Translations under genes and position numbers: made by a program
Shown: piece after piece, positions 1 to 5,517 of the stretch
How the letters are laid out: every line of letters starts with the position of its first letter
How positions within the stretch are numbered: position 1 is the stretch's first letter
The notes under the pieces: generated by a model
What the model was told of the DNA's origin: nothing
The model's input: the letters and a program-made list of their open reading frames with translations, nothing else
The model's database searches: none
Source of the DNA: Haloferacaceae archaeon
Lineage (GTDB): Archaea > Halobacteriota > Halobacteria > Halobacteriales > Haloferacaceae
Reading direction: 5' to 3'
Assembly (NCBI GenBank): GCA_018609965.1
Contig: JAHENP010000025.1
Location: forward strand, 1-7,695
DNA length: 7,695 nucleotides

Positions 1-1
1 C

Positions 2-460
2 CAGATCGCGGCGACGAACCCCGCGAAGATCGACGCCGTTCGCCGACTCCGCGAACAACACGGCGACGCTCGGACGCTCGTCTTCGTCGACTATCTCGAT
101 CAGGGGCGGGATCTGGAAGCCGCGTTGGGTGTGCCGTTCGTATCCGGTGAGACCCGCCACCGCGAGCGCGAGCGGCTGTTTGAGCAGTTCCGGCAGGGGG
201 ATCGGGAGTCGTTGATCGTCTCCCGGATCGCAGACGAGGGGTTGGACCTCCCGAACGCGGAGTTGGCGGTCGTCGCCTCCGGGTTGGGTGGGAGCCGCCG
301 GCAGGGCACCCAGCGTGCCGGGCGGACGATGCGTCCCTCGGGGTCGGCGGTCGTCTACGTGCTCGCCACCCGCGGGACGACCGAGGAGGAGTTCGCCCGC
401 CGCCGGATGCAACACCTCTCGGAGAAGGGGATTCGGGTGCGGGAACGGACGGTCGAGTGA
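2..460 (+). CDS. XPB/Rad25-like DEAD/DEAH-box helicase, C-terminal part (5' end outside window)
   Basis: The reading frame is open from the window edge and ends at TGA 458-460, leaving 152 C-terminal residues. They form the second RecA-like domain of a superfamily 2 helicase. A motif IV-like strand TLVFVDYLDQ lies at fragment residues 25-34, followed by the VSGETRHRERERL segment (47-59) characteristic of XPB-type proteins. Motif V is SRIADEGLDLP (74-84), and motif VI is QGTQRAGRTMRP (101-112), with arginines placed for ATP hydrolysis. Archaeal XPB/Rad25 homologues are ATP-dependent DNA translocases linked to nucleotide excision repair; that role is family knowledge, not shown here. The Walker A and DEAH motifs must lie upstream of the window. 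The gene converges on flpA, with 60 bp between the stop codons. Family assignment is firm; the exact paralogue is not resolved. Confidence 0.87.
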   Translation, partial: QIAATNPAKIDAVRRLREQHGDARTLVFVDYLDQGRDLEAALGVPFVSGETRHRERERLFEQFRQGDRESLIVSRIADEGLDLPNAELAVVASGLGGSRRQGTQRAGRTMRPSGSAVVYVLATRGTTEEEFARRRMQHLSEKGIRVRERTVE

Positions 461-520
461 GGCGAGGCGGGTGATGGCTCACCACGACTACACAACAACT
501 GACCGCGGCCACACTACACC

Positions 521-1174
521 CTACCGCGGCCGCGCGACGAGGGCGAGATGATCGTCGTGGAACGGCTCCAACCGCGTCTCGGCGAGAATCTCGAACGTCT
601 CCCGCAACTCGGCACGCACGTCTTCGAACACCGCCTGCGGCTCGCGGGCGACATCCTCACTCCGGGCCTTGATCGCGAGCACCAGCCGGCCGTCGTCCGC
701 GAGGAACTGCGCGTTCCGGGCCGCGACGGCCGCCTGCCCGCGAGTCGCCACGTCTTGGACGACCGCGTCGACGTTGGACTCGACGACGTGGGCGTATGTC
801 GCCGGCTCGCGGGCGTCTTTCAGCAACGGGAACAGTCGCGGACGGGTCTCACACACGTCGAGCAGGTCACGCACCGGGCGGGGGGCGAACTCCACCGCGT
901 ACGTGCGGCCGGCGAAGTCCGCGACGTGGCCGACGGTCGTCCCGTTCGCGGCACCCAGATACAACACGGTGTCGTCGGCCGCCAGCCCCGTGTCGAGCCC
1001 CGACTCGATCGTCGCCGCCAGCTTCGAGCGGTGCGGGTCCCACGCCCGCCACGACCCGTCCGTCGGCTCGCCGTAGACAGGCTCGCCCCGTGTCGCGAGC
1101 GACTCTTTCCCCTCGAACGTCCGCCGCTGGACACCGTCCGGGAGTGTCGTGTCGGCGTCACTCACCGTCACCAC
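521..1174 (-). CDS. flpA: Fibrillarin-like rRNA/tRNA 2'-O-methyltransferase
   Basis: Catalytic subunit of the archaeal box C/D RNP. It transfers methyl from S-adenosylmethionine to ribose 2'-OH positions on rRNA and tRNA chosen by guide RNAs. The 217 residues match the usual compact archaeal length. Visible features are the N-terminal fibrillarin signature RGEPVYGE (29-36) and WDPHRSKLAA (45-54) with a conserved lysine at 51. The SAM-binding motif I VLYLGAANGTTVGHV is at 70-84, the acidic TYAVEF strand at 91-96, an aspartate in QDVA at 141 and a lysine in AIKARS at 169; these last residues fit the family's K-D-K catalytic set. The start is ambiguous: GTG at 1174, 1171 and 1165 are all in frame. 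The 1174 start overlaps the nop5 stop by 17 bp, and the others overlap less. Stop TAG is at 521-523. It is surely cotranscribed with nop5, its physical partner. Confidence 0.95.
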   Translation of the reverse strand: MVTVSDADTTLPDGVQRRTFEGKESLATRGEPVYGEPTDGSWRAWDPHRSKLAATIESGLDTGLAADDTVLYLGAANGTTVGHVADFAGRTYAVEFAPRPVRDLLDVCETRPRLFPLLKDAREPATYAHVVESNVDAVVQDVATRGQAAVAARNAQFLADDGRLVLAIKARSEDVAREPQAVFEDVRAELRETFEILAETRLEPFHDDHLALVARPR

Positions 1175-2129
1175 CCCGGCGGGCGCGGATCGTCGCCATC
1201 CGGTCGTCGAGTTCTTCCTCCAGTTCTGGTCGACGGTCGCCGCTGTAGTGATCGACTCTGGCGGCGATCGTGAGCTTCCCGGCGAGTGCGCGCGCGGCGG
1301 ACCCGCCCTCGGCGGGGTGGGTGTTGCGGACGTAGTCGTGGGTGTAGATCACGCCGTGTTTGGGTGAGGGTGCGTCCCCGCGGAGGTGTGCGAACAGAGC
1401 GTCCTCGGCACCCAACACCTGGAGCGTGCCCGAGGGCTTCTTCGCCAGTTGCTCCAGCCCACCGGCGAGCGAGCAGAGCCGCGCGGCCAACGTTGCTCCC
1501 GCCATCGCCGCGAGGTTCGGCGCGACGACCGGCGCGTGGTCTTCGACGTACGCTTCCAACCGGTCGGCCTCGTCTGCCAACGTGGCGACCCGTTTGGCCA
1601 ACGAGACGACGTGCGCCTCTGTCGGCCCGTCGGGGTCGCGGTCGGCCAACGACCGGGCGTACGCTACTCCGGCGTCTGCCGTGTCCGGCGCGGTGGCTGC
1701 CTCCGGCTCGTCTCCCGCGTGGTCCGGCCCCCCGTCGAGTTCGAACAGACTCCCACCCCACTCGGCGACGCGTTCTGCGAGTTCGTTGGCCGTCCGCCGG
1801 GCGTCGTCGGCGGCGCGGATCGCGTGGATCAGCTGTTGGTCGTCCGCCCGTTCCCGTTCACGGACGGTCGCGCGGGCGGCCGCCAGTGTCGCCTCGCGTA
1901 GTGCCGACTCGTAGTCCGTCTCGTCGTCGGCAAAGCCCGTCTCGACAGCCACCGTCGGCCAGTCGTCGGGCGCCGGCGCCGACCCCTCGCGAACCCGCCT
2001 GGCGAGGTCGTCTGCGCCGAGGGCCGCCCCCTCGGCGAGGTCTTCCGTCTCGGCGGAGGCCGCCCCCTCGGCGGCGAACCAGGCGTCACTCGCCGTGGCA
2101 GTGTCGTCGTCTGCCGTGTCGTCCGTCAC
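1158..2129 (-). CDS. nop5: NOP5/NOP56-family box C/D RNP scaffold protein
   Basis: Scaffold that joins fibrillarin to L7Ae-bound box C/D guide RNA. From GTG 2129 the product is 323 aa. The C-terminal NOP domain is clear: APNLAAMAGATLAARL (203-218), then LEQLAKKPSGTLQVLGAEDALF (225-246) and the hallmark SPKHGVIYTH (255-264). The middle (about 75-200) is Ala/Glu/Arg-rich helix consistent with the coiled coil. The first 55 residues are acidic and low in complexity. I prefer GTG 2129 over longer in-frame starts up to 2333, because the upstream frame reads through a 27-bp DNA repeat giving a Trp/Arg-rich peptide unlike a halophile protein. A TATA-like element also sits about 26 bp before 2129. At 323 aa it is shorter than many archaeal Nop5 proteins, as is common in halophiles, so the fibrillarin-binding N-terminal domain is abbreviated or diverged. 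First gene of the nop5-flpA operon; the genes overlap. Confidence 0.93.
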   Translation of the reverse strand: MTDDTADDDTATASDAWFAAEGAASAETEDLAEGAALGADDLARRVREGSAPAPDDWPTVAVETGFADDETDYESALREATLAAARATVRERERADDQQLIHAIRAADDARRTANELAERVAEWGGSLFELDGGPDHAGDEPEAATAPDTADAGVAYARSLADRDPDGPTEAHVVSLAKRVATLADEADRLEAYVEDHAPVVAPNLAAMAGATLAARLCSLAGGLEQLAKKPSGTLQVLGAEDALFAHLRGDAPSPKHGVIYTHDYVRNTHPAEGGSAARALAGKLTIAARVDHYSGDRRPELEEELDDRMATIRARRGGDGE

Positions 2130-2143
2130 GCTCGCTGTGAGCG
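2129..2143. repeat. Short inverted repeat at the nop5 start
   Basis: CGCTC (2129-2133) and GAGCG (2139-2143) are perfect inverted arms around a 5-bp centre, abutting the GTG start of nop5. Its position between the presumed TATA element and the start suggests either an operator or chance symmetry in GC-rich DNA. Confidence 0.35.
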
Positions 2144-2150
2144 GGCGCCG

Positions 2151-2160
2151 CCAGTAAGCG
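2151..2160 (-). promoter_or_regulatory. Putative nop5-flpA promoter (TATA-like)
   Basis: On the minus strand the sequence reads CGCTTACTGG, the most AT-rich spot upstream of nop5, centred about 26 bp before GTG 2129. That spacing suits a leaderless haloarchaeal transcript. The element lies inside unit 1 of the 27-bp array, the unit whose sequence departs most from the others. The match to a TATA consensus is weak. Confidence 0.35.
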
Positions 2161-2258
2161 TTGTCGACTGGTTGTCGCCAGCGAGCAGCGTCGGCTGGCC
2201 ACCACCAGCGAGCAGCGTCGGCTGGTCGTCGCCAGCGGGTAGTGTCGACTGGCCGCCA
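2151..2258. repeat. Four tandem 27-bp units with internal dyad symmetry
   Basis: Units start at 2151, 2178, 2205 and 2232. In each, the first 21 bp are an interrupted palindrome CCAGY-N11-RCTGG, followed by a 6-bp spacer. The arms are CCAGT/ACTGG in unit 1, CCAGC/GCTGG in units 2 and 3, and CCAGC/ACTGG in unit 4, so unit 1 changes both arms together and keeps pairing. Units 2 and 3 are identical over the full 21-bp dyad. Spacers alternate: TTGTCG, CCACCA, TCGTCG, CCGCCA. The array fills the space upstream of the nop5 start, and unit 1 overlaps its TATA-like element. It could be a multi-site operator or activator region, or simply a slippage-prone tandem repeat. The length is a multiple of three, so it is open on both strands by chance. 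Confidence 0.85.
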
Positions 2259-2330
2259 CAGTTGGCCGGTAACAAGACTCCCGACCCCGTTCGTGTGGCG
2301 TGTTCTCACGCCGTTCACCTCGGCGAAGCG

Positions 2331-2336
2331 CATATC
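2331..2336 (+). promoter_or_regulatory. Putative TATA element of the LolA-like gene
   Basis: CATATC lies about 28 bp upstream of ATG 2361 in an otherwise GC-rich stretch. This would place transcription start close to the ATG, giving a leaderless mRNA. It supports ATG 2361 over the earlier in-frame TTG at 2172, which lies in the repeat array. Confidence 0.4.
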
Positions 2337-2360
2337 CTGTTCGGGACCGTAGCTGTGACA

Positions 2361-3455
2361 ATGAGATCAGACGACACTGGTGACCGTGGAATCACCAGAA
2401 ACGCGACCGTTGTCGCACTCGCCGTCGCGGCGGTGTTGCTCGCCGGCGTCGCGGGTGTGACACTGGCGGCGTCCGCGCCGCCGAGCGGCGACGAGATCCT
2501 CGACGACGCCGAGCAACGCTACGACGCCGCCGACTCCGTCGTCGGTACAGCAGTCGTGACTGTCAGTAACTACACGGAGGCGCGCACGTACGAGGTGTCG
2601 TTCGCGGCCACCGACGACAACGAGTCACGCGTCTCGGTTGCCGGTGACAACGGCACCTACGTCGCCGGAACGAACGGCAGCGTCGGCTGGGTCCACGACG
2701 AGGCCACCGGGCTGACACGGGTGTACGACGAGTCCGACGCCGAGGCGAGCGAGGAGATGGAGGCGAAACGTGAGGCGTGGGCACAGAACCACTCGTGGGA
2801 CGACACCCGCGAGACGCTGTACGACTGGTCTGAAGAGAACGCAACTGCCGAACGTGTCGACACCGAGACCGTCGCCGGCACCGAGGCGTACGTTGTCGAG
2901 GTGACCCCCGCCGACGACACCGAAGGAATGGTGACAGTGTGGGTCACAACCGACGACTCGACGGTAGTCCGCCAGAGGCTGACCGGTCCGAACGGGACGG
3001 CAATCGTCGACGTGACTGAGACGACGTTCAACGCGAGTGTCGCGGACAGCACGTTCCAGCCGCCGGGTGAGACGGCACCGTCGGTCGGCGAACGGGTCGA
3101 CTCCTTTGACCGGCTCCAAGACACCACCGACGCGACGCTGCCGGCGGTGACCGACGAGCGGTTCACGTTCGACCAGGGGTCGGTCGTCGCCTACGGCGGT
3201 GAGACGGCCGTCGTCCAACGGCACACCGGCGCGACCGATTTGACCGTCGCGACGACCACCTCCGACCGGACGCTTGACGCGGCCGACGCGGAGAACGCGA
3301 CGGAGACGACCGTCGCCGGCACGACCGTCTCCGTGACGGAGACCGAGCAGGGGGTCGCCGTCTGGTGGAGCGAGGGTGACGTGCGCCACGGCGTGATCGC
3401 CGACCTGGACCGCGACGCAGTCGTGGAGATCGCCGCCGGACTGATCGAGGGCTGA
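2361..3455 (+). CDS. Exported LolA-like (outer-membrane-lipoprotein-sorting-like) protein
   Basis: The 364-aa product has a short charged N terminus and one hydrophobic segment at about residues 17-37 (VVALAVAAVLLAGVAGVTLAA). This is a signal peptide or N-terminal membrane anchor. No cysteine follows it, so it is not a typical lipoprotein. The mature part is acidic and beta-rich. Residues about 44-235 start with the helix DEILDDAEQRYDAADSV and resemble the LolA/LolB-like fold that haloarchaeal annotation calls lipoprotein-sorting protein. Residues about 245-364 look like a second, DUF4367-like domain (SVVAYGGETAVVQRHTG, then GVAVWWSEGDVRHGVIADL). Nine N-x-S/T sequons follow the signal (N70, N87, N97, N105, N143, N160, N211, N224, N312), consistent with surface N-glycosylation. 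Archaea of this type have no outer membrane, so the true role is unknown. Single-gene unit, divergent from nop5. Family call is by pattern only. Confidence 0.82.
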   Translation: MRSDDTGDRGITRNATVVALAVAAVLLAGVAGVTLAASAPPSGDEILDDAEQRYDAADSVVGTAVVTVSNYTEARTYEVSFAATDDNESRVSVAGDNGTYVAGTNGSVGWVHDEATGLTRVYDESDAEASEEMEAKREAWAQNHSWDDTRETLYDWSEENATAERVDTETVAGTEAYVVEVTPADDTEGMVTVWVTTDDSTVVRQRLTGPNGTAIVDVTETTFNASVADSTFQPPGETAPSVGERVDSFDRLQDTTDATLPAVTDERFTFDQGSVVAYGGETAVVQRHTGATDLTVATTTSDRTLDAADAENATETTVAGTTVSVTETEQGVAVWWSEGDVRHGVIADLDRDAVVEIAAGLIEG

Positions 3456-3517
3456 CTGGGACCGGACAGTCTCTCCCGCTGGCCACCTGTCTGCACCACG
3501 ACAACCGTTCTCGTTTT

Positions 3518-3531
3518 CCGAAAGACGTAAT
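3518..3531 (+). promoter_or_regulatory. Putative tyrS promoter (BRE plus TATA-like)
   Basis: CCGAAAG (3518-3524), a BRE-like purine element, is followed by ACGTAATC, centred about 27 bp upstream of GTG 3555. The layout suits a leaderless transcript. A pyrimidine-rich GTTCTCGTTTTCC tract just upstream could serve as a T-rich termination zone for the preceding gene. Confidence 0.45.
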
Positions 3532-3554
3532 CGCGCCACGGGAGACGTTCTGGT

Positions 3555-4559
3555 GTGACGACCGACACGGACGCCTACGACCTGCTCACCCGGCGAACGA
3601 CCGAGGTGATCACCGACGAGGAGCTTCGCGAACTCGCGGCCGACCCCGAGGGGAAACGCGCGTACGTCGGCTACGAGCCGTCCGGCGTCCTCCACCTGGG
3701 CCACATGCTGACGGCAAACAAACTGCTGGATCTCCAGGAGGCGGGGATGGAGGTCGTGGTCCTGTTGGCCGACGTACACGCGTACCTCAACGGGAAAGGG
3801 ACCTTCGAGGAGATCCGCGAGACGGGCGCGCAGATGCGCGAGCAGTTCCTCGCGTACGGGCTCGACGAGGACCAGACGGAGTTCGTCTACGGGTCGGAGT
3901 TCCAGACTGACGAGGAGTACGTGCTCGACCTCCACGAACTGGAGCTGTCGGCGACGCTCAACCGCGCCCAGCGCGCGATGGCGGAGATCCAGGGCGACGA
4001 GACGGCGAAGGTGAGCCACGTCGTCTACCCGTTGATGCAGGCGTTGGACATCGAGTACCTGGATCTGGATCTGGCGATCGGGGGGCTCGACCAACGGAAA
4101 GTCCACGTGCTTCACCGCGAGGAGATCGAGGGGTTAGGGTACGAGTCGCGGCCGTGTCTCCACACGCCGATCCTCGCGGACCTCGGCACCGGCGTCGGGA
4201 AGATGTCCTCCTCGTCGGGCGTGACCATCTCGATGGAAGACTCCGCCGACGCGGTCGAACAGAAGGTGAACAACGCATACTGTCCGCCGACGCGAGACCC
4301 GGAGCCGACCGACGACGGCGAGGACCGGGAGAACCCCGTGTTGGAGCTGTTCCAGTACCATGTGTTCCCGCGGTTCGACACCGTTGAGGTCGGCCGTCCG
4401 GAAGAGTACGGCGGCGATCTCAGCTACGAGTCGTACGACTCACTCGCCGCGGATCTGGAGTCAGGGGAACTCCACCCCGCGGACGCGAAACAGACGCTCG
4501 CCGACTACCTCGACGAACTGATCAGACCCGGGCGACAGAAGATTCGCGACGGGGAGTGA
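3555..4559 (+). CDS. tyrS: Tyrosyl-tRNA synthetase
   Basis: Class I aminoacyl-tRNA synthetase that activates tyrosine with ATP and charges tRNA-Tyr in the cytoplasm. The 334-aa length and layout fit the archaeal/eukaryotic TyrRS type. Visible features are RAYVGYEPSGVLHLGHM (35-51) with a tyrosine-pocket Tyr37 and the HLGH signature (47-50). YPLMQALD (158-165) supplies Y158, Q162 and D165, as in the well-studied methanogen enzyme, and is followed by GGLDQRKVHVL (176-186). GKMSSSSG (215-222) is the KMSKS-type ATP loop. The C-terminal anticodon-binding region runs to RPGRQKIRDGE. The GTG start at 3555 is supported by the promoter about 27 bp upstream and the usual short N terminus. An acidic insertion PTRDPEPTDDGEDREN (about 245-261) looks like halophilic surface adaptation. 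It stands alone between unrelated genes. Confidence 0.97.
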   Translation: MTTDTDAYDLLTRRTTEVITDEELRELAADPEGKRAYVGYEPSGVLHLGHMLTANKLLDLQEAGMEVVVLLADVHAYLNGKGTFEEIRETGAQMREQFLAYGLDEDQTEFVYGSEFQTDEEYVLDLHELELSATLNRAQRAMAEIQGDETAKVSHVVYPLMQALDIEYLDLDLAIGGLDQRKVHVLHREEIEGLGYESRPCLHTPILADLGTGVGKMSSSSGVTISMEDSADAVEQKVNNAYCPPTRDPEPTDDGEDRENPVLELFQYHVFPRFDTVEVGRPEEYGGDLSYESYDSLAADLESGELHPADAKQTLADYLDELIRPGRQKIRDGE

Positions 4560-4574
4560 CAGTTCATCCCGTCT

Positions 4575-4588
4575 CACAAAGTATAATA
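4575..4588 (+). promoter_or_regulatory. Putative promoter of the NYN-domain gene
   Basis: CACAAA (BRE-like) is followed directly by GTATAATA, the clearest TATA box in the window. It is centred about 27 bp upstream of GTG 4612, so the mRNA would begin at or next to the start codon. This intact promoter suggests the gene was transcribed even though its reading frame is now broken. Confidence 0.55.
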
Positions 4589-4611
4589 GAACAGAGATAG
4601 CTGTTCAGCTT

Positions 4612-5111
4612 GTGCTCGGAAAGAAGACGATGATGTTTGTCGATGGGCAGAATCTCTTCTACGGTGCGAAGCAGTTTGACGAGAATCTCGACATCGACTT
4701 TGTGTCTCTGGCAGACGAACTCACCGACGGCAGAGACCTGATCCGGTCGTACTACTTCGACTCGTTCGTGCCCGAGAAGAGAGACGACAAAGAAGGGTTC
4801 TACAAATTTCTCGAGACGAACGGGTACAGAGTGATCGCGGAGCCGTCCGCGAACGGGACGAAGGATACGTCGAGAAAGGTGCAGACATCGGGTTGGCAAC
4901 CGAACTGATTGCACAGGGGTTCGGCGGTTCCTACGAGGTCGCGGTTGTCGTCACCGGTGACGACGACTTCTCGAAAGCGATCAGGTACGTCCAGGATCAA
5001 GGAAAGACCGTCGAGGTGGCCTCGTTCGACGCAAACCTCTCTTCGGGTCTCGAACGGACTGCTGACAGTATTACGTTTCTCGGCGAGATAACTGACAGCA
5101 TCAGACGGTAG
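4612..5111 (+). pseudogene. NYN/LabA-like (PIN-fold) nuclease gene with a one-base frameshift
   Basis: Two overlapping frames together give one NYN (DUF88/LabA-like) domain. The 5' frame from GTG 4612 encodes MMFVDGQNLFYGAK, with the FVDGQN motif holding an acidic metal-ligand candidate, then IDFVSLADELTDGRDLIRSYYFDS and FYKFLETNGYRVIAEP. It then drifts and stops near 4908. The next frame (open from about 4848) carries ERDEGYVEKGADIGLATELIAQGF, the acidic TGDDDF motif (4953-4970) and AIRYVQDQGKTVEVASFDANLSSGLERTAD, ending at TAG 5109-5111. The span is 500 nt, one short of a 167-codon frame, so one base was probably lost around 4843-4860. I see no X-XXY-YYZ slippery site. NYN proteins are predicted metal-dependent RNases. 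Base composition is more AT-rich than in the neighbours, hinting at transfer. A true pseudogene and a sequencing error are both possible. Confidence 0.85.
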
Positions 5112-5129
5112 CGACTAGTTGGTAATTGC

Positions 5130-5185
5130 CAGGCGACCGAGATTCTCTCTCGACCCGTGTGGGTGGACTTGGTGTCCGTCGCCTG
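5130..5185. other. Cloverleaf-capable element (perfect four-way junction)
   Basis: The 56 nt can pair completely apart from three small loops. The outer stem is 8 bp: CAGGCGAC (5130-5137) with GTCGCCTG (5178-5185). Inside it, three hairpins abut with no unpaired base between them: CGAGA-TTCTC-TCTCG (5138-5152), ACCC-GTGT-GGGT (5153-5164) and GGAC-TTGGT-GTCC (5165-5177). All 21 pairs are Watson-Crick. It is not a tRNA: arm and loop sizes are wrong and there is no T-loop motif. Near-identical short direct repeats flank it, GGTAATTGC (5121-5129) and GGTAAATTGC (5190-5199). It begins 19 nt after the NYN stop codon. It could be a 3'UTR structure of that gene, a small RNA on either strand, or a DNA-level site such as an element end. 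The sequence does not decide between these. Confidence 0.6.
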
Positions 5186-5220
5186 CGGAGGTAAATTGCA
5201 ATCTGTCGTTGGCTGGACGA

Positions 5221-5230
5221 GTATTTATAC
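5221..5230. promoter_or_regulatory. Orphan TATA-like motif
   Basis: GTATTTATAC is a near-symmetric AT-rich motif in GC-rich surroundings, and neither direction leads to a recognised gene start. Read leftwards it is GTATAAATAC and would start a transcript near 5197-5200, just before the cloverleaf. Read rightwards it contains TTTATA and would start near 5250, antisense to the 59-aa membrane protein gene. It might instead be an AT-rich terminator tail for the upstream gene. Confidence 0.4.
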
Positions 5231-5246
5231 GTTGTGGTACAGTGTG

Positions 5247-5426
5247 CTACGCCAGCCCGAACTGTGCCATCAGCCCGTCAAGCAGTCCCTTGACGACCAA
5301 GCCGACACCAGCGAGAGTGAGCGCAAGCCCGGCGGCGACGAGCGGCGCAGTGTAGGCGACGAGTCCAAGTCCAGCCAGCGACAACAGGATACCGACGAGG
5401 CCGAACGTGCCGAGACGCTTGAGCAT
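5247..5426 (-). CDS. Small two-helix haloarchaeal membrane protein (59 aa)
   Basis: ATG 5426-5424 to TAG 5249-5247 encodes 59 residues that are almost entirely hydrophobic. Two membrane helices are visible, about residues 7-25 (TFGLVGILLSLAGLGLVAY) and 30-47 (VAAGLALTLAGVGLVVKG), with basic residues KR at 3-4 placed to stay cytoplasmic. The pattern of Gly-rich helices ending in a short tail (LLDGLMAQFGLA) resembles a small conserved haloarchaeal membrane family of unknown function (possibly DUF7470; I am not sure of the number). The minus frame stays open upstream to 5657, but that part is the shadow of aif1A. A TATA-like element about 27 bp upstream of this ATG supports the short start. It is transcribed divergently from aif1A, with 91 bp between the starts. 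Confidence 0.75.
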   Translation of the reverse strand: MLKRLGTFGLVGILLSLAGLGLVAYTAPLVAAGLALTLAGVGLVVKGLLDGLMAQFGLA

Positions 5427-5448
5427 ACGCTGACAGTTACCGGCCCGA

Positions 5449-5458
5449 GGCAAAACCC
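5449..5458 (-). promoter_or_regulatory. Putative promoter of the 59-aa membrane protein gene
   Basis: On the minus strand GGGTTTTGCC is centred about 27 bp before ATG 5426. It is the only T-rich stretch there, and the spacing suits a leaderless mRNA. Confidence 0.35.
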
Positions 5459-5486
5459 TCGTGGTTCGCTCGCGGCGCTCCACCGG

Positions 5487-5494
5487 CTTTATGA
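5487..5494 (+). promoter_or_regulatory. Putative aif1A promoter (TATA box)
   Basis: CTTTATGA is centred about 28 bp upstream of ATG 5518. It is a reasonable haloarchaeal TATA element and implies little or no 5' leader. Confidence 0.45.
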
Positions 5495-5517
5495 CCAGAG
5501 CGCGTGAACGACAGACG

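Noticed and set aside
470..501. Possible box C/D guide RNA: GTGATGG near 471 and CTGA near 498
   Set aside because: The first box is only a partial match to RTGATGA, there is no C'/D' pair, and the spacing is short. The same bases form a small GGTGA-TGGC-TCACC hairpin after the helicase stop, too weak to call a terminator.
1286..2140. Open plus-strand frame of 284 codons opposite nop5
   Set aside because: Its product is an Arg/Pro/Ser-rich shadow of nop5, which carries a clear NOP domain on the other strand.
2151..2258. CRISPR array
   Set aside because: The units are contiguous, with 6-bp spacers rather than unique spacers of about 35 bp, and no cas gene is present.
2130..2333. N-terminal extension of nop5 containing 9-residue repeats (WRRPADAAR type)
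   Set aside because: The repeat is a DNA-level array open in both directions because 27 is divisible by three. The peptide is Trp/Arg-rich and unlike halophile proteins, and the promoter signal lies inside it.
3454..3471. Terminator hairpin GACTG...CAGTC at the LolA-like gene stop
   Set aside because: The stem is only 5 bp with an 8-nt loop, it overlaps the stop codon and lacks a following T-run.
2625..4115. Open minus-strand frame of 496 codons opposite the LolA-like gene and tyrS
   Set aside because: It crosses two genes whose plus-strand products are unmistakable, and its translation has no recognisable motif and arginine/valine-rich composition typical of antisense frames in GC-rich halophile DNA.
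4843..4863. Programmed -1 frameshift in the NYN gene
   Set aside because: No slippery X-XXY-YYZ heptamer or obvious downstream stem is visible at the break, so a lost base or sequencing error is simpler.
5130..5185. tRNA gene
   Set aside because: The cloverleaf has an 8-bp outer stem, arms of 4-5 bp with 4-5-nt loops, no linker bases, no variable loop and no TTC-type T-loop, so it cannot be a normal tRNA.
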